Source of the DNA: Paraburkholderia rhynchosiae
GTDB lineage: Bacteria > Pseudomonadota > Gammaproteobacteria > Burkholderiales > Burkholderiaceae
Direction of reading: 5' to 3'
Length of the DNA stretch: 64,000 bases
Assembly: GCF_002879865.1 (NCBI RefSeq)
Contig: NZ_PNXY01000002.1
Location: 62,001 to 126,000 of the forward strand
Part shown: positions 19,179-30,845 of the stretch, one piece after another
Layout: each line of letters opens with the position of its first letter
Numbering within the stretch: position 1 is the first letter of the stretch
Position numbers and translations under genes: made by a program
Notes under the pieces: generated by a model
What the model was told of the DNA's origin: nothing
Seen by the model: only the letters and a program-made list of their open reading frames with translations
The model's database searches: none

Positions 19179-20108
19179 ATGTCGCTGGAATTCCCAAGCC
19201 GTTTTTCGCGTGCTTTCCCGATCCGTCTGCCGCAATCGCGCAACGGCCAGATCGCGCTTGCGCTCGGCGTCGTCTATCTCGTGTGGGGCTCGACCTATCT
19301 CGCGGTGCACCTCGCGCTCGGCTCGTTCCCACCGTTGCTGATGTCGGGCTTGCGCAATCTGTTCGCAGGCGTCGGGCTCTTCGTGTTCGCGGCGCGCCGC
19401 AATCCGGTCTGGCCGAGCGCGGCGGAGATTCGCAATGCAGGACTCGTCGGCACAATGCTGGTTGGCCTGTCGAGCGGCATGCTCGCTTACGGCATGCGCA
19501 CGGTCGGCACTGGCACGGCTGCCGTGATGGTCGCAACCGTGCCGCTCTTTGCGACGGTAATCGCGGCGGTGGCGGGGCGCAAGATCGGTAAAGGGGAGTG
19601 GTTCGCCGTCGGCCTCGGGCTCGTCGGCATTGCGATTCTCAGCCACGGCGACAGCGCGCCCGGATCGGCGGGCGGCAGTCTCGCGATCCTGTGCGGCGCG
19701 CTTTTCTGGGCGGGCGGTGCGCATCTCGCGGGGCGTCTGAAACTGCCGTCGGACCTTTTTCTATCGACGTCGCTTCAGATCGGCCTGGGCGGCGCGATGT
19801 CGACGATGGTCGCGTGGGTCTCCGGCGAACGGATGCTCGAAGTGCATTTCCTGCCAGTGCTGGCGTTCATCTATCTGATGCTGATCGGCACGATGGCCGC
19901 TTACGTGGCCTACGGGTTCCTGATCCGGCACACGAGCCCGATCATCGCGAGCAGTTGCATGTACGTGAATCCGGTGGTGGCCGTGGCGCTCGGCGCGTTG
20001 CTGCTCGGCGAGCCGGTCACACATTCGACGGTGATCGCGACCGTCGTGATTCTGGCCAGTGTTGGCTTGTCTTTCTGGCTCGATTATCGGAAGAAGGGGC
20101 TTGCATGA
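19179..20108 (+). CDS. EamA/DMT-family permease (YedA-like)
   Basis: The 309-residue product has about ten membrane segments and the EamA duplication, with VVYLVWGSTYLAVHLALGS in the first half and YVNPVVAVALGALLLGEPV in the second. It resembles E. coli YedA, an exporter of uncertain substrate. A longer frame exists upstream, but the ATG at 19179 leaves a normal short cytoplasmic N-terminus. The gene is isolated, convergent with the FadH-like gene. It is not a close duplicate of the permease at 8434. Confidence 0.83.
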   Translation: MSLEFPSRFSRAFPIRLPQSRNGQIALALGVVYLVWGSTYLAVHLALGSFPPLLMSGLRNLFAGVGLFVFAARRNPVWPSAAEIRNAGLVGTMLVGLSSGMLAYGMRTVGTGTAAVMVATVPLFATVIAAVAGRKIGKGEWFAVGLGLVGIAILSHGDSAPGSAGGSLAILCGALFWAGGAHLAGRLKLPSDLFLSTSLQIGLGGAMSTMVAWVSGERMLEVHFLPVLAFIYLMLIGTMAAYVAYGFLIRHTSPIIASSCMYVNPVVAVALGALLLGEPVTHSTVIATVVILASVGLSFWLDYRKKGLA

Positions 20109-20170
20109 CGGGGAGGTGCGTCCGGCTTCAAACGCGCAATGAGCGCGCGTGAAACGGGCCGTACACAGCC

Positions 20171-22580
<2,410 letters not shown>

Positions 22581-23375
22581 ATGAAACTGATCCGAACCAT
22601 GGCGGCCATGATTGCCGTCGCATCTGTTCTGAGCGCGTGCGGCGGCGGCTCCGACGACGTAGGCAAAGAACTCGGGCTGACCAATCCGCAGATCCATTTC
22701 GTGCATGCCATCCCGGGCGGGCCGGCCGTGGATTTTCTCGTGAACGGCAGCGCGCCGTCGGGACAGACGAATGTCTCGTATAAAGGCGTGACCAACTTCA
22801 CGAACATCAACACGGGTTCGACGAACGTCGCTTATGCGGCGACCGGCACGACGACACCGCTCGCCAGCGGCAATTTTCCGAACGTCGCGAAGGGCCACGA
22901 ATATACGGTGCTCGCATTGCCTGGCTCGGCGGTCTCGGACATCGGCCTGATCGACGATCCGTTCGACAAGGGCCTACTGTCCAATAGCGCACGCGTGCGC
23001 GGCTTCAACGCGTCGGGCAACGCGCCGAACCTCGACCTCTATCTGGTACAGGCCAGCAACACCAACATCAACAGCGTGTCCCCGACTATGGCGGGCGTGT
23101 CGTTCAAGAACGCGGTGCCGGCCAGCGGCCAGGATTCGATCTACGTGTCGGGCGGCCAGTATGTGCTGATCGCGACGGCGGCGGGCAACAAGACGCCGAT
23201 CTACCAGTCGCAGTCGTTCACGCTGTCCAACAACGCCGACTGGCTCATCACGTCGGTGCCGATCGGCGGTGTGCTAAGCCAGCTCGCGGTGGGTCAGATC
23301 CATCTGCTGATTGTGCAGAACGGCAACACGAGCACGCCGAGCGTTGAACTGTCGAACACGCTGACGGGCCAATAA
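22581..23375 (+). CDS. DUF4397 domain lipoprotein
   Basis: The 264-residue product has a signal peptide with lipobox VLSAC followed by a Gly/Ser/Asp stretch, then two related beta-rich modules. The first opens QIHFVHAIPGGPAVDFLVNG and the second NSARVRGFNASGNAPNLDLYLV, the DUF4397 pattern. It is likely a surface or periplasmic lipoprotein with an Ig-like fold; function is unknown. The ATG at 22581 is preferred to a GTG three codons upstream. A good terminator follows at 23440, so it is monocistronic. Confidence 0.82.
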   Translation: MKLIRTMAAMIAVASVLSACGGGSDDVGKELGLTNPQIHFVHAIPGGPAVDFLVNGSAPSGQTNVSYKGVTNFTNINTGSTNVAYAATGTTTPLASGNFPNVAKGHEYTVLALPGSAVSDIGLIDDPFDKGLLSNSARVRGFNASGNAPNLDLYLVQASNTNINSVSPTMAGVSFKNAVPASGQDSIYVSGGQYVLIATAAGNKTPIYQSQSFTLSNNADWLITSVPIGGVLSQLAVGQIHLLIVQNGNTSTPSVELSNTLTGQ

Positions 23376-23439
23376 GCCCGCTAACAAGCATGCGCGCATG
23401 GCAGCGCATGCCATAGTGGCAAGTCCTGGGGAGGACGGG

Positions 23440-23474
23440 GCGGCGATCCACCCAAGTGGGTCGCCGCTTTGTTT
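23440..23474 (+). terminator. Terminator after the DUF4397 gene
   Basis: GCGGCGATCCAC and GTGGGTCGCCGC pair over 12 positions (one wobble) and are followed by TTTGTTT. Confidence 0.8.
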
Positions 23475-23520
23475 ATGCGTGCGCATTCAATCTATGCGCG
23501 CGCGGACGGCAGGGTCTAAC

Positions 23521-23553
23521 GAAAAGCCCGCCGCGGTCTCCCACGGCGGGCTT
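23521..23553 (-). terminator. Terminator after the entericidin gene
   Basis: On the minus strand AAGCCCGCCG and CGGCGGGCTT form a 10-bp stem followed by TTTTC. It lies about 30 bp past the entericidin stop. Confidence 0.8.
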
Positions 23554-23580
23554 CGATGTAGCAGCACGGCCAGCAGCGAT

Positions 23581-23715
23581 TTACTTCGCTTTTTCAGCCG
23601 AATTGGTGATGGCGTCGCCGCCCTTCGAGATGTCCTGGCCGGCACCTGCCATCGTATTGCAGCCGGCGAGCGCAGCCGTCCCAGCAATGAGAAGCAAAGC
23701 GATCAGTCGATTCAT
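23581..23715 (-). CDS. Entericidin-family small lipoprotein
   Basis: The 44-residue product has a short signal with lipobox ALAGC, then NTMAGAGQDISKGGDAITNSA, which is typical of EcnA/EcnB. In E. coli these form an antidote/toxin pair that can cause lysis in stationary phase; here only one gene is present, and such single copies are common in proteobacteria with unclear roles. Start is the ATG at 23715, with GGGAG-like bases just upstream. A dedicated terminator follows. Confidence 0.85.
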   Translation of the reverse strand: MNRLIALLLIAGTAALAGCNTMAGAGQDISKGGDAITNSAEKAK

Positions 23716-23934
23716 GGAAGTTCTCCCTGTCGAGAATGTATCGGTTGACGGGTACGCGCTAGCGACTGCGCTAGCTGCCGACCGTGGCTCGCGCCAGTCG
23801 ATCCGGTCTGATTGCATGGTAAAAAAAGGGCGCATGCCGCGCTGTCGGTTGCACTGCGATTTTGCTGTAGGCGTGCTCTGGTGTTTGCGTCGGCGCACTC
23901 CTACAACGGCGCGTTCCGCGACCGCATGGTATGG

Positions 23935-25536
23935 CTACAGCGCGGTTCGCGCGGGAGCGGGCGACGTCTTGCCGCCCGACGGCGCCGCCGTGCTGAGGCT
24001 CGGCATCACCACATGAATGTCGGTGCCCTTCGGCACGCCGCGACGGATGTCGAAACGCCCGCCATGGGCCGCTACGCGTTGACGCATGCCGAGCAGTCCA
24101 TGCGTGTGTGTGCGTTTGAGATCGGCCGGCATGATGCCGACGCCGTTGTCCGTAATATCGAGCGTCACCTCGCCGTCGCCGATCTGCACACCGATCGACA
24201 CCTGCGACGCGCGCGCATATTTCGCGGCGTTCGTCAGCGATTCCTGCGCGACGCGAAAGAGTGCGATTTCCGTTTGCTCGTCGAGTTGGATGTCGTCAGC
24301 CGGAAGCTGCAGGTGCAGCGTCCAGTTGTTGCGCTGCGCGGCTTCGTCGGCGAGCGTGCGCAGCGCGGTCACGAGGCCGAAATTCGCGAGCACCGTAGGC
24401 CGCATGTCTTCGATAATGCGGCGCTTTAGCGCAATGCCCTGATCCAGATTGGCGAGCGCGCGCTTCAACTTTTCGGAGATGTCGGGCTCGCTATCCTTCA
24501 GCTTGCGGTTGGCCCACGCCACATCCATCTTGCTTGCGGTCAGGATCGCGCCGAGCTCGTCGTGCAACTCGCGCGCAAGCTGCGTCTTTTCGTTTTCGCT
24601 GACGGCCTGCAAATGCCAGCCGAGCGCCTCCAGTTGACGGGTGCGTTCGTTGACGAGTTGATCGAGCTCTTCCTGTTGTGTGATCAATTGACGTTGCACG
24701 CGCGCCTGCCTGTTGATCTGAATGCCGAGATTGCGAAACAGCAGGATAAACAACACGATGTTCAGCGCCGACAGGCCCGCTGCGGCCAGTGTCGAGATGC
24801 GCTGATCGGCGCGGCTCGCGGCGAGCGCATGCTGCGCGCGCCGCTCTTCGTTATCGCGCAGCAGGCTCAACGTGCTGTCGACCAGCGACGCGTCCACCGC
24901 ATCGGCACCGCTCGCGCTCCCGCATGCGCTGAGATCGAGCGGATGCGGCGCGGCGCGTTGCAATGCGGCAGCGCCCGCGCCGATCCGCGCTTCGATCAGT
25001 GCGCGGATTTGCGTGAAGCTCGCGAGCTCGGCGCTATCTGCCTTCGGGCTGCGGTAAAAGCGCTCGAGCGGCTGTTCGCTGTCACGGATGCGCATGGCGC
25101 TCGCGCAGAAATCGTGAGCGGCGGCGTCGCGCTTCGTCAGAAGAAAATCGTTTTGCTGCGCGCTTAACCTCGATAACTGGCTCGCAAGCGCGCTGAGTTG
25201 CACGGTGACATCACGCGCTTCGAGCGCCGTCTCGTACTCCGCGGCGATACGCTCGCGCGCAGTTTCGAGAATGACGAGGCCACCCACGGTGATGACGATC
25301 GCCACGGTCATCGCGATTGCCCAACTGCGGCTGCGCATCCAGGCGCTCAGGCGAGCCCCGGCGCCAGGTTTTTGCGCCCGGTTTTGAGCTTCGCTTTGCG
25401 CGTGGTTTTGCGTCTGGTTTTGCGTCTGGTTTTGCGTTTGATCAGGCACATTCGGCGCGTTGTGCACGTTTGACACATTCGACTCCTCGGATGGCATCAG
25501 TGTAGCGTCCGCCGCTTTCGCTGAGGGCATGGGCAC
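23935..25536 (-). CDS. NarX/LiaS-type sensor histidine kinase
   Basis: The 533-residue product begins with a Gln/Asn-rich cytoplasmic tail with tandem TQNQ units (encoded by 12-bp DNA repeats near 25400-25440), then membrane helix 1 (about 71-91), a roughly 155-residue periplasmic domain, membrane helix 2 (about 248-268), a coiled coil, and a HisKA_3 domain with NEKTQLARELHDELGA (phosphorylated His325). A GHKL ATPase follows with RVAQESLTNAAKYA and DNGVGI. HisKA_3 kinases pair with NarL-type regulators; one lies at 26947 across three small genes. The signal is unknown. Start could be the Met at codon 14 instead. Confidence 0.87.
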   Translation of the reverse strand: MPMPSAKAADATLMPSEESNVSNVHNAPNVPDQTQNQTQNQTQNHAQSEAQNRAQKPGAGARLSAWMRSRSWAIAMTVAIVITVGGLVILETARERIAAEYETALEARDVTVQLSALASQLSRLSAQQNDFLLTKRDAAAHDFCASAMRIRDSEQPLERFYRSPKADSAELASFTQIRALIEARIGAGAAALQRAAPHPLDLSACGSASGADAVDASLVDSTLSLLRDNEERRAQHALAASRADQRISTLAAAGLSALNIVLFILLFRNLGIQINRQARVQRQLITQQEELDQLVNERTRQLEALGWHLQAVSENEKTQLARELHDELGAILTASKMDVAWANRKLKDSEPDISEKLKRALANLDQGIALKRRIIEDMRPTVLANFGLVTALRTLADEAAQRNNWTLHLQLPADDIQLDEQTEIALFRVAQESLTNAAKYARASQVSIGVQIGDGEVTLDITDNGVGIMPADLKRTHTHGLLGMRQRVAAHGGRFDIRRGVPKGTDIHVVMPSLSTAAPSGGKTSPAPARTAL

Positions 25537-25714
25537 GCGCGCTCGCGTGGAATCCGCGCTGCGAATTTGCGTTACCAGTCGCGTGGCGTAAAGCTGCCGT
25601 AATCCAATGTAAGCGGATTCTCACACGAAAACCGGAGCGCGTCGGAATGCGCGCGCCGTTGCCGGTGGCTACGATGGACCTGATCGTTCATTCATGTTTA
25701 AGGAGGAAGCCATC

Positions 25715-25891
25715 ATGCTGAAGTGGGCGTTGTTCTTCGCCGTCATCGCGGTGATCGCCGGCCTTCTTGGCTTTACCGGCGTGGCTGCGGGCGCGGCGGC
25801 GATTGCAAAGTTCCTGTTTGTCGTGTTTGTGATTCTGTGCGTGGTGTTCCTCGTGCTCGGCTTTGTGGTGACGAAAAAAATCGTCGATTAG
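25715..25891 (+). CDS. DUF1328 small membrane protein (YtjA-like), copy 1
   Basis: The 58-residue product has two hydrophobic helices: [20 protein letters not shown] and [20 protein letters not shown], joined by [12 protein letters not shown], the DUF1328 signature. Function is unknown; such genes often accompany stress genes such as csbD in proteobacteria. The ATG at 25715 follows AGGAGGAAG. A second copy starts 114 bp downstream. Confidence 0.85.
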   Translation: MLKWALFFAVIAVIAGLLGFTGVAAGAAAIAKFLFVVFVILCVVFLVLGFVVTKKIVD

Positions 25892-26005
25892 CGCCGCTTT
25901 GCCTTGTCGAAAGCGCCTGAACAGGGTGCTTACGCAAAGCGGCACCCAAACCCCAAAGCAAGCGCACGAGTGTCCACGCGGATACCAACAAGAAGGAGAG
26001 TCGCC

Positions 26006-26167
26006 ATGCTTCACTATGCCATCGTGTTTTTCATCATCGCCGTCATTGCAGCGGTGTTCGGTTTCACTGGAATCGCGGCAGGCGCGGCCGAAATCGCGAA
26101 GATTCTGTTCTATATTTTCCTCGTCGTGTTCGTGGTCACGCTGCTGCTCGGCGTCTTCCGAACATAG
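26006..26167 (+). CDS. DUF1328 small membrane protein (YtjA-like), copy 2
   Basis: The 53-residue product has the same two-helix plan as the preceding gene: [32 protein letters not shown], then a hydrophobic helix. The two are clearly related and tandem. AAGGAGAG precedes the ATG. It leads into the ferritin-like gene 82 bp downstream. Confidence 0.85.
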   Translation: MLHYAIVFFIIAVIAAVFGFTGIAAGAAEIAKILFYIFLVVFVVTLLLGVFRT

Positions 26168-26249
26168 CGCTGATCATGACTCTGCGGCGCATCGCGTGGA
26201 GATCGCGCGCGATGCGCCCATCCCCCAATACGGATAAAGGAGAAATTCA

Positions 26250-26822
26250 ATGGCGAACACACCTGGCGCCCAAGGCTCGGGGTCGCAATCGCGCGACCCG
26301 TTCGTGATGGACGTTCAAAAGATCCGCGACGACGCGCGTAAGCACATGTCGGACGGTCCCGTGACGCAAAGCTACGGTGCGGATCGCGAGACGGTGGTGA
26401 AGCTGCTCAACGACGCGTTGGCTACGGAAATTGTCTGCACGCTGCGTTACAAGCGGCATCACTTCATGGCAAAGGGCATCAATTCGGAAGCGGTGGCCGC
26501 GGAATTCGCGGAACACGCTACCGAAGAGCAGGAGCACGCCGACCGTATCGCCGAGCGCATCGTGCAGCTTGGCGGCGAGCCGGACTTCGCGCCGGACGGT
26601 CTGAAGACGCGCGCGCATTCCGAATACAAGGAAGGCCAGGACCTCACGGACATGATCCGCGAGAACCTGATCGCGGAGCGCATTGCGATCGACACATATC
26701 GTGAGATCGTCCGCTATCTCGGCGAGAAAGATGTCACCACACGGCGTCTATTCGAAGAGATTCTCGCGGTCGAAGAAGAGCATGCGGACGATATGGCCGA
26801 TCTACTCCAGGGACGCGAATAG
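26250..26822 (+). CDS. Ferritin-like (bacterioferritin-type) protein
   Basis: The 190-residue product is mostly a four-helix bundle with di-iron ligand patterns: ALATEIVCTLRYKRHHF in helix 1, EFAEHATEEQEHADRIAERI in helix 2, LIAERIAIDTYREIVRYL in helix 3 and EEILAVEEEHADDM in helix 4. This indicates a ferroxidase centre of the bacterioferritin/Dps-like superfamily, perhaps for iron storage or peroxide protection. The first 40 residues are polar and probably flexible. It follows the two DUF1328 genes on the same strand, with AAGGAGAAA before the ATG, which suggests a stress operon. Confidence 0.85.
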   Translation: MANTPGAQGSGSQSRDPFVMDVQKIRDDARKHMSDGPVTQSYGADRETVVKLLNDALATEIVCTLRYKRHHFMAKGINSEAVAAEFAEHATEEQEHADRIAERIVQLGGEPDFAPDGLKTRAHSEYKEGQDLTDMIRENLIAERIAIDTYREIVRYLGEKDVTTRRLFEEILAVEEEHADDMADLLQGRE

Positions 26823-26946
26823 CTGCAAGTGAGTGCGAGTAGCAGCGTGAGCTTACGGAAGTTCCGGTCGTAAGACGGGCGGAAGACGGCCGGACGTCAT
26901 TACAATGTCTGCTTTGGAGCGATTCCATCGCACGGACACCAAGCCG

Positions 26947-27579
26947 ATGATTCGAGTGCTGATAGCTGACGACCATGCGATCGTCCGAGGGGGTTTCAGA
27001 CAGTTCGTCGCCGACGAGCCGGATATGTGCGTCGCGGCGGAAGCGGCCACGGGCGATGAAACCATCAGCCTCGTGCGCGAGCAGGCGTTCGACGTCGTGC
27101 TGCTCGACATCGCGATGCCGGACAAGAACGGCATCGACACGCTGCGCATCATCAAGCAGGTGCGCCCCGAGCAGGGCGTGCTGATTCTGTCCGGCTATCC
27201 GGAGAGTCAGTACGCGATCAACCTGCTGCGCGCGGGCGCAAACGGTTATCTGAACAAGGACTGCGAGCCCGACGAGATCGTGCGCGCGATTCGCGCGGTC
27301 GCGCGGGGGCATCGTTATTTGTCCGAGGCCGTGGCCGACACGCTTGCCGATAATCTCGACAAGCCGGCGGCGGGGCGGCCGCACGAAGCGCTGTCCGAGC
27401 GCGAGTTCCAGATTTTCTGCAAGCTGGCAGCGGGGCGGATTCCCACGCAGATTGCCGAGGAGTTGCATTTATCCGTGAAGACGGTGAGCACGTACCGGGC
27501 TCGCGTGCTCGAGAAGATGCGGTTGGCGAACAATGCCGATCTGACTTATTACGCGATCAAGAACGGTTTGATCGAATAA
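26947..27579 (+). CDS. NarL/FixJ-type response regulator
   Basis: The 210-residue product has a receiver domain opening IRVLIADDHAIVRGG, with the phosphoacceptor Asp in VVLLDIAMPDKNG and the Ser and Lys of ILSGYP and YLNKDCEP, and a LuxR-type helix-turn-helix (LSEREFQIFCKLAAGRIPTQ, then LHLSVKTVSTYRARVLEKM). It is the probable DNA-binding partner of the HisKA_3 kinase encoded at 23935. A second, output-less receiver gene overlaps its stop. The ATG at 26947 gives a standard receiver N-terminus; an upstream ATG at 26905 is possible. Confidence 0.9.
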   Translation: MIRVLIADDHAIVRGGFRQFVADEPDMCVAAEAATGDETISLVREQAFDVVLLDIAMPDKNGIDTLRIIKQVRPEQGVLILSGYPESQYAINLLRAGANGYLNKDCEPDEIVRAIRAVARGHRYLSEAVADTLADNLDKPAAGRPHEALSEREFQIFCKLAAGRIPTQIAEELHLSVKTVSTYRARVLEKMRLANNADLTYYAIKNGLIE

Positions 27580-28028
27580 TGGACGATCGAGAGACCCCGA
27601 TGAACAGCGAATCGAACACCGTAGCCGAGCCTGCCAGCCGCGCGCCGTTGCGCGTGCTGCTTATCGAGGATTCGCCGCTGATCCGCCGCAGTCTGGTGGA
27701 AGCGATCGACGCGTCGGGTTCGCTGCGCGTGGCGGCCTATGCCGATTCCGCCGACGAAGCCATCTCGCTTCTGAGCGACGAGGCGTTCGATGCGGTGATC
27801 GTCGATCTGCAATTGAAGCACGGCTCCGGCGTGCCGGTATTGGCCTATTTGCAACGCGAGGGACTGATCGACTCCGTGTTCGCAGCGGTGCTGACGAATC
27901 ATGCGTTGCCCGCGTATCGCGAGCGCTGCGAACAGTATGGCGTGCGCCACTTCTACGACAAGTCGTTTGAATTCGACCGCGTGATCGACGCGTTGCATGA
28001 GTATGCGTTCGCGCGAAGCAACGGCTGA
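27579..28028 (+). CDS. Receiver-only response regulator
   Basis: The 149-residue product is one CheY-like domain: LRVLLIEDSPLIRRSL (acidic pocket), the phosphoacceptor in AVIVDLQLKHGSG, the Thr of AAVLTNHALP and Lys in HFYDKSFEFD. No output domain follows. Its ATG overlaps the previous stop (TAATG), so translation is coupled to the NarL-type regulator; an ATG at 27601 with a weak GAGAG is an alternative. It may be a phosphate sink or relay for the same kinase. Confidence 0.83.
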   Translation: MDDRETPMNSESNTVAEPASRAPLRVLLIEDSPLIRRSLVEAIDASGSLRVAAYADSADEAISLLSDEAFDAVIVDLQLKHGSGVPVLAYLQREGLIDSVFAAVLTNHALPAYRERCEQYGVRHFYDKSFEFDRVIDALHEYAFARSNG

Positions 28029-28064
28029 GCGCGTCAGCCGACCCGCGCCGTTGCCGTTACACCG

Positions 28065-29264
28065 TTATTCCTTCGTGCGAGCCTGCAGCGCCAGATGATT
28101 CCATGCGGCAAAACCCGCGAACAACAGCCCCGCGACGCTCACGCCCAGCCATCCGAACACCGGCCACACGGCCGCGCCGACACCCGAACCCACCGCTCCG
28201 CCGATAAAATACGCGACCATGTAGACGGTATTTACGCGGCTGCGCGCGTCGGGCTTGAGTGCATAGATGCGCGATTGATTCGAAATCTGCGCGGCCTGCA
28301 CGCCGACGTCGAGCACGATCACGCCGATCACCAGTCCCGCGATGCTCTTGGCGGACACGCCGAATACGACGAACGAAATTGCCACCAGCACGATCGACAG
28401 CGTGATGATCGCGCGTGGTCCGCGCTGGTCGGCGAACTTTCCCGCGAGCGGCGCAGCGAGCGCGCCCGCCGCGCCGACGATGCCGAATAATCCCGCCGCC
28501 TGCGGCCCGAGATGAAACGGCGCGCCCGCCAGCAACAACGCGAGCACCGACCAGAAGATGCTGAAGGCGGCGAAGAGTGCCGCGCCCGTCAGCGACGCTT
28601 CACGCAACGCGCGATGTTCGACGACCAGATGCCACATCGACACGAGCAGCTTGCCGTAGGAGAGCGTGGATGTCGGCTTGCTCTTCGGCAAACGTAGAAC
28701 GATGACCACGGCGAGCGCGAGCAATGCGAGCACGGACGCGGCGAATACCGCGCGCCAGCCGAGATATTCGGCGACGAAGCCGGCAGCGGTTCGCGCGAGC
28801 AGAATGCCCAGCAGCAAACCGCTCATCACCGTGCCGACCGCATGGCCGCGCTCCGACGGCGGCGCGAGTTCGGCCGCGAACGGCACCGCCTGTTGCGCGA
28901 TCGTGGCGAGCACGCCGATGGCAAGACTCGCGACGATCAACACCGGCAGCGTGGGCGCGACGGCAGCCACGACCAGTGCGACGCACATGCCTGCTGTCTG
29001 CAACAGGATCAGCGCCCGGCGGTCGAAGCGGTCACCGAGCGGCGCAAGCAACAGCATGCCGGCCGCGTAGCCGAGCTGCGTGACCGCGGGCACCACGCCG
29101 ACCCACGACGCGCTCGCGGGAAACGACTGCCGGAAGTTGTCAAGCAGCGGCTGGTTGTAATAGATGTTCGCGACCGCGACGCCCGCAATGGTCGCGAGCA
29201 GAAGGAGCAGGCCGCGCAGCGACCGGTCGGCGGAAACGGGTGTGGACGCGTTCGAAGTGGACAT
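28065..29264 (-). CDS. MFS transporter (YnfM/AraJ-like exporter)
   Basis: The 399-residue product has 12 membrane segments. It starts ATIAGVAVANIYYNQPLLDN, a stretch shared by a group of proteobacterial MFS drug or sugar exporters, and has the motif LGDRFDRRALIL between helices 2 and 3. The substrate is not deducible. The ATG at 29264 (MSTSNASTP) is preferred to one 42 bp upstream. Convergent with the receiver gene; no regulator lies next to it. Confidence 0.85.
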   Translation of the reverse strand: MSTSNASTPVSADRSLRGLLLLLATIAGVAVANIYYNQPLLDNFRQSFPASASWVGVVPAVTQLGYAAGMLLLAPLGDRFDRRALILLQTAGMCVALVVAAVAPTLPVLIVASLAIGVLATIAQQAVPFAAELAPPSERGHAVGTVMSGLLLGILLARTAAGFVAEYLGWRAVFAASVLALLALAVVIVLRLPKSKPTSTLSYGKLLVSMWHLVVEHRALREASLTGAALFAAFSIFWSVLALLLAGAPFHLGPQAAGLFGIVGAAGALAAPLAGKFADQRGPRAIITLSIVLVAISFVVFGVSAKSIAGLVIGVIVLDVGVQAAQISNQSRIYALKPDARSRVNTVYMVAYFIGGAVGSGVGAAVWPVFGWLGVSVAGLLFAGFAAWNHLALQARTKE

Positions 29265-29450
29265 GAGAGAGGGCGGTCGGCGGACCGGCCCATGCACGGT
29301 CCTCAAGCGTGCCGATCATACCGGAGCGAAATGGATCCTGCTGACTCGCTGCCATGCACGGGCAACGGGGCTTTGTGACAAAAATGCGAGGTTTGGCGGG
29401 TTCGGGTTCGTAGAATCGGCGCGCTATCACTGTCCACACCGCACAATTCC

Positions 29451-29948
29451 ATGAAAGACCTCACGACGTGCTCCATGACGAGCCAGCCCCGGCGCATCGG
29501 CGGGTGCCTGCTTATCGCGCTCATCTGCCTCGCCGCCTGGGCGCTTGTTACGGCGATTGCATTGCGCGATCCGCTGCAAATGATGCTCGAATGGGAACTG
29601 CTCTCCGTATTCGCGCGCAATGAAACGCACGGCTGGTATCGCACGGTAATCGCGATGGTCGGCTTCGACGTGATCATCGGCGTGTTTATCGTGGCCGGCA
29701 TGGGATGGTTTGCCCTGCTCGCGTGGCGCAGATCGGCGCGCTTTCCGGTGCAGGTGCAAGCGTGGCTCGGCGCGATTCTCGTGATGCGCACCGGTGCCTA
29801 TCTGCTCGGCGATTACATGACGCACGCAATCGGTATCGACATTGCGATTCCATTCGACAGCCTGGTACAGGCTGTCGTTGCGGCGGTGCTCGGGATACCG
29901 TACTTCAGCGTGTCCCGGCGCGTGCGTCAAACGTTTACCAACCGCTGA
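29451..29948 (+). CDS. DUF2569-like membrane protein
   Basis: The 165-residue product has four hydrophobic segments, begins RRIGGCLLIALICLAAW after a short polar lead and ends GIPYFSVSRRVRQTF, both like the ends of DUF2569 proteins. Function is unknown. It is a single gene convergent with the metallophosphoesterase gene (22 bp apart). Start is the first ATG; one at codon 9 is also possible. Confidence 0.7.
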   Translation: MKDLTTCSMTSQPRRIGGCLLIALICLAAWALVTAIALRDPLQMMLEWELLSVFARNETHGWYRTVIAMVGFDVIIGVFIVAGMGWFALLAWRRSARFPVQVQAWLGAILVMRTGAYLLGDYMTHAIGIDIAIPFDSLVQAVVAAVLGIPYFSVSRRVRQTFTNR

Positions 29949-29969
29949 CCGTACAAGACGAAGACGTGA

Positions 29970-30797
29970 TCAATCGATCAGCGCGCCTTCCGGCTCATAA
30001 AACGGATACGGACCATCGGCGGCATCGACATACGCGTGATGCGTGACGATGCCGGTTGCCGGATCGTAACGATGCAGCGCATACGCGGGTGGCTCCATCA
30101 CGAACGCGGACGGCGCATCGTCGCGAAGATCGAGCGCAACCTGATGCGCGGGCGCCGGCACCGCGGATGCAATCGTGCCGCCGAAGCGCACGAACATCGG
30201 ACGATGCACGTGTCCGCATATCACGCGCTCGACGTTCGGATAACGGGCGATCAACGCAGCCAGTTTGTCCGCCGCAACCGGATCGAGCCGCAGCGCGTCC
30301 ATATGCCCGATGCCGCAAGCAAACGGCGGGTGATGCAGCGCGACGACTGTCGGCTTGCCGCTCGCCGCATCGAGTTGCGCCGCGAGCCACGCGAGCCGCG
30401 CGTCGCACAGCGTGCCGGCGCTTTGCCCCGGCACCAGCGAATCGAGCGCGATTATGCGCAGCGCGCCTACATCGACCGCGTAGTGCACGAACTCGCCGCC
30501 GGTTTGCAACTCCGCGCGATCGGGAAACGCGGCGCGCAAGGCAGCGCGGTCGTCGTGATTACCGACCAGCAGGAAGTACGGGAGCTCAAGCGGCGCGAGC
30601 AGCGTCTTCAGGTGTTCGTACTGCTGCGGGTCGCCCTGATCGACGAGGTCGCCCGTCATGATCACAGCGTCAGGACGAGGATCGAGCGCGTTCAGCGCGG
30701 CGACGCAGCGCGCCAGATACGCGGCTGTGTCGACGCGGCGGTAAGCGAGCGCGCCGGGCCGCTTGATATGCAGGTCGCTAATTTGAGCCAGCAGCAT
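29970..30797 (-). CDS. Metallophosphoesterase (CpdA/GpdQ-like)
   Basis: The 275-residue product has the full class III nucleotidase/phosphodiesterase motif set: AQISDLH, MTGDLVDQGD, VGNHDDR, ALHHPPF and ICGHVHRP, which bind two metals. Relatives hydrolyse cAMP (CpdA) or glycerophosphodiesters (GpdQ). It is the last gene of a minus-strand ABC importer operon (48 bp after the ATPase gene), which suggests that it degrades an imported phosphodiester or phosphonate ester rather than cAMP; that is inference. Confidence 0.85.
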   Translation of the reverse strand: MLLAQISDLHIKRPGALAYRRVDTAAYLARCVAALNALDPRPDAVIMTGDLVDQGDPQQYEHLKTLLAPLELPYFLLVGNHDDRAALRAAFPDRAELQTGGEFVHYAVDVGALRIIALDSLVPGQSAGTLCDARLAWLAAQLDAASGKPTVVALHHPPFACGIGHMDALRLDPVAADKLAALIARYPNVERVICGHVHRPMFVRFGGTIASAVPAPAHQVALDLRDDAPSAFVMEPPAYALHRYDPATGIVTHHAYVDAADGPYPFYEPEGALID

Positions 30798-30845
30798 GGG
30801 GGTGGTCCTTGTTTTTTAGCGCGTTCAAAAAACAGCGCGGCGTCA

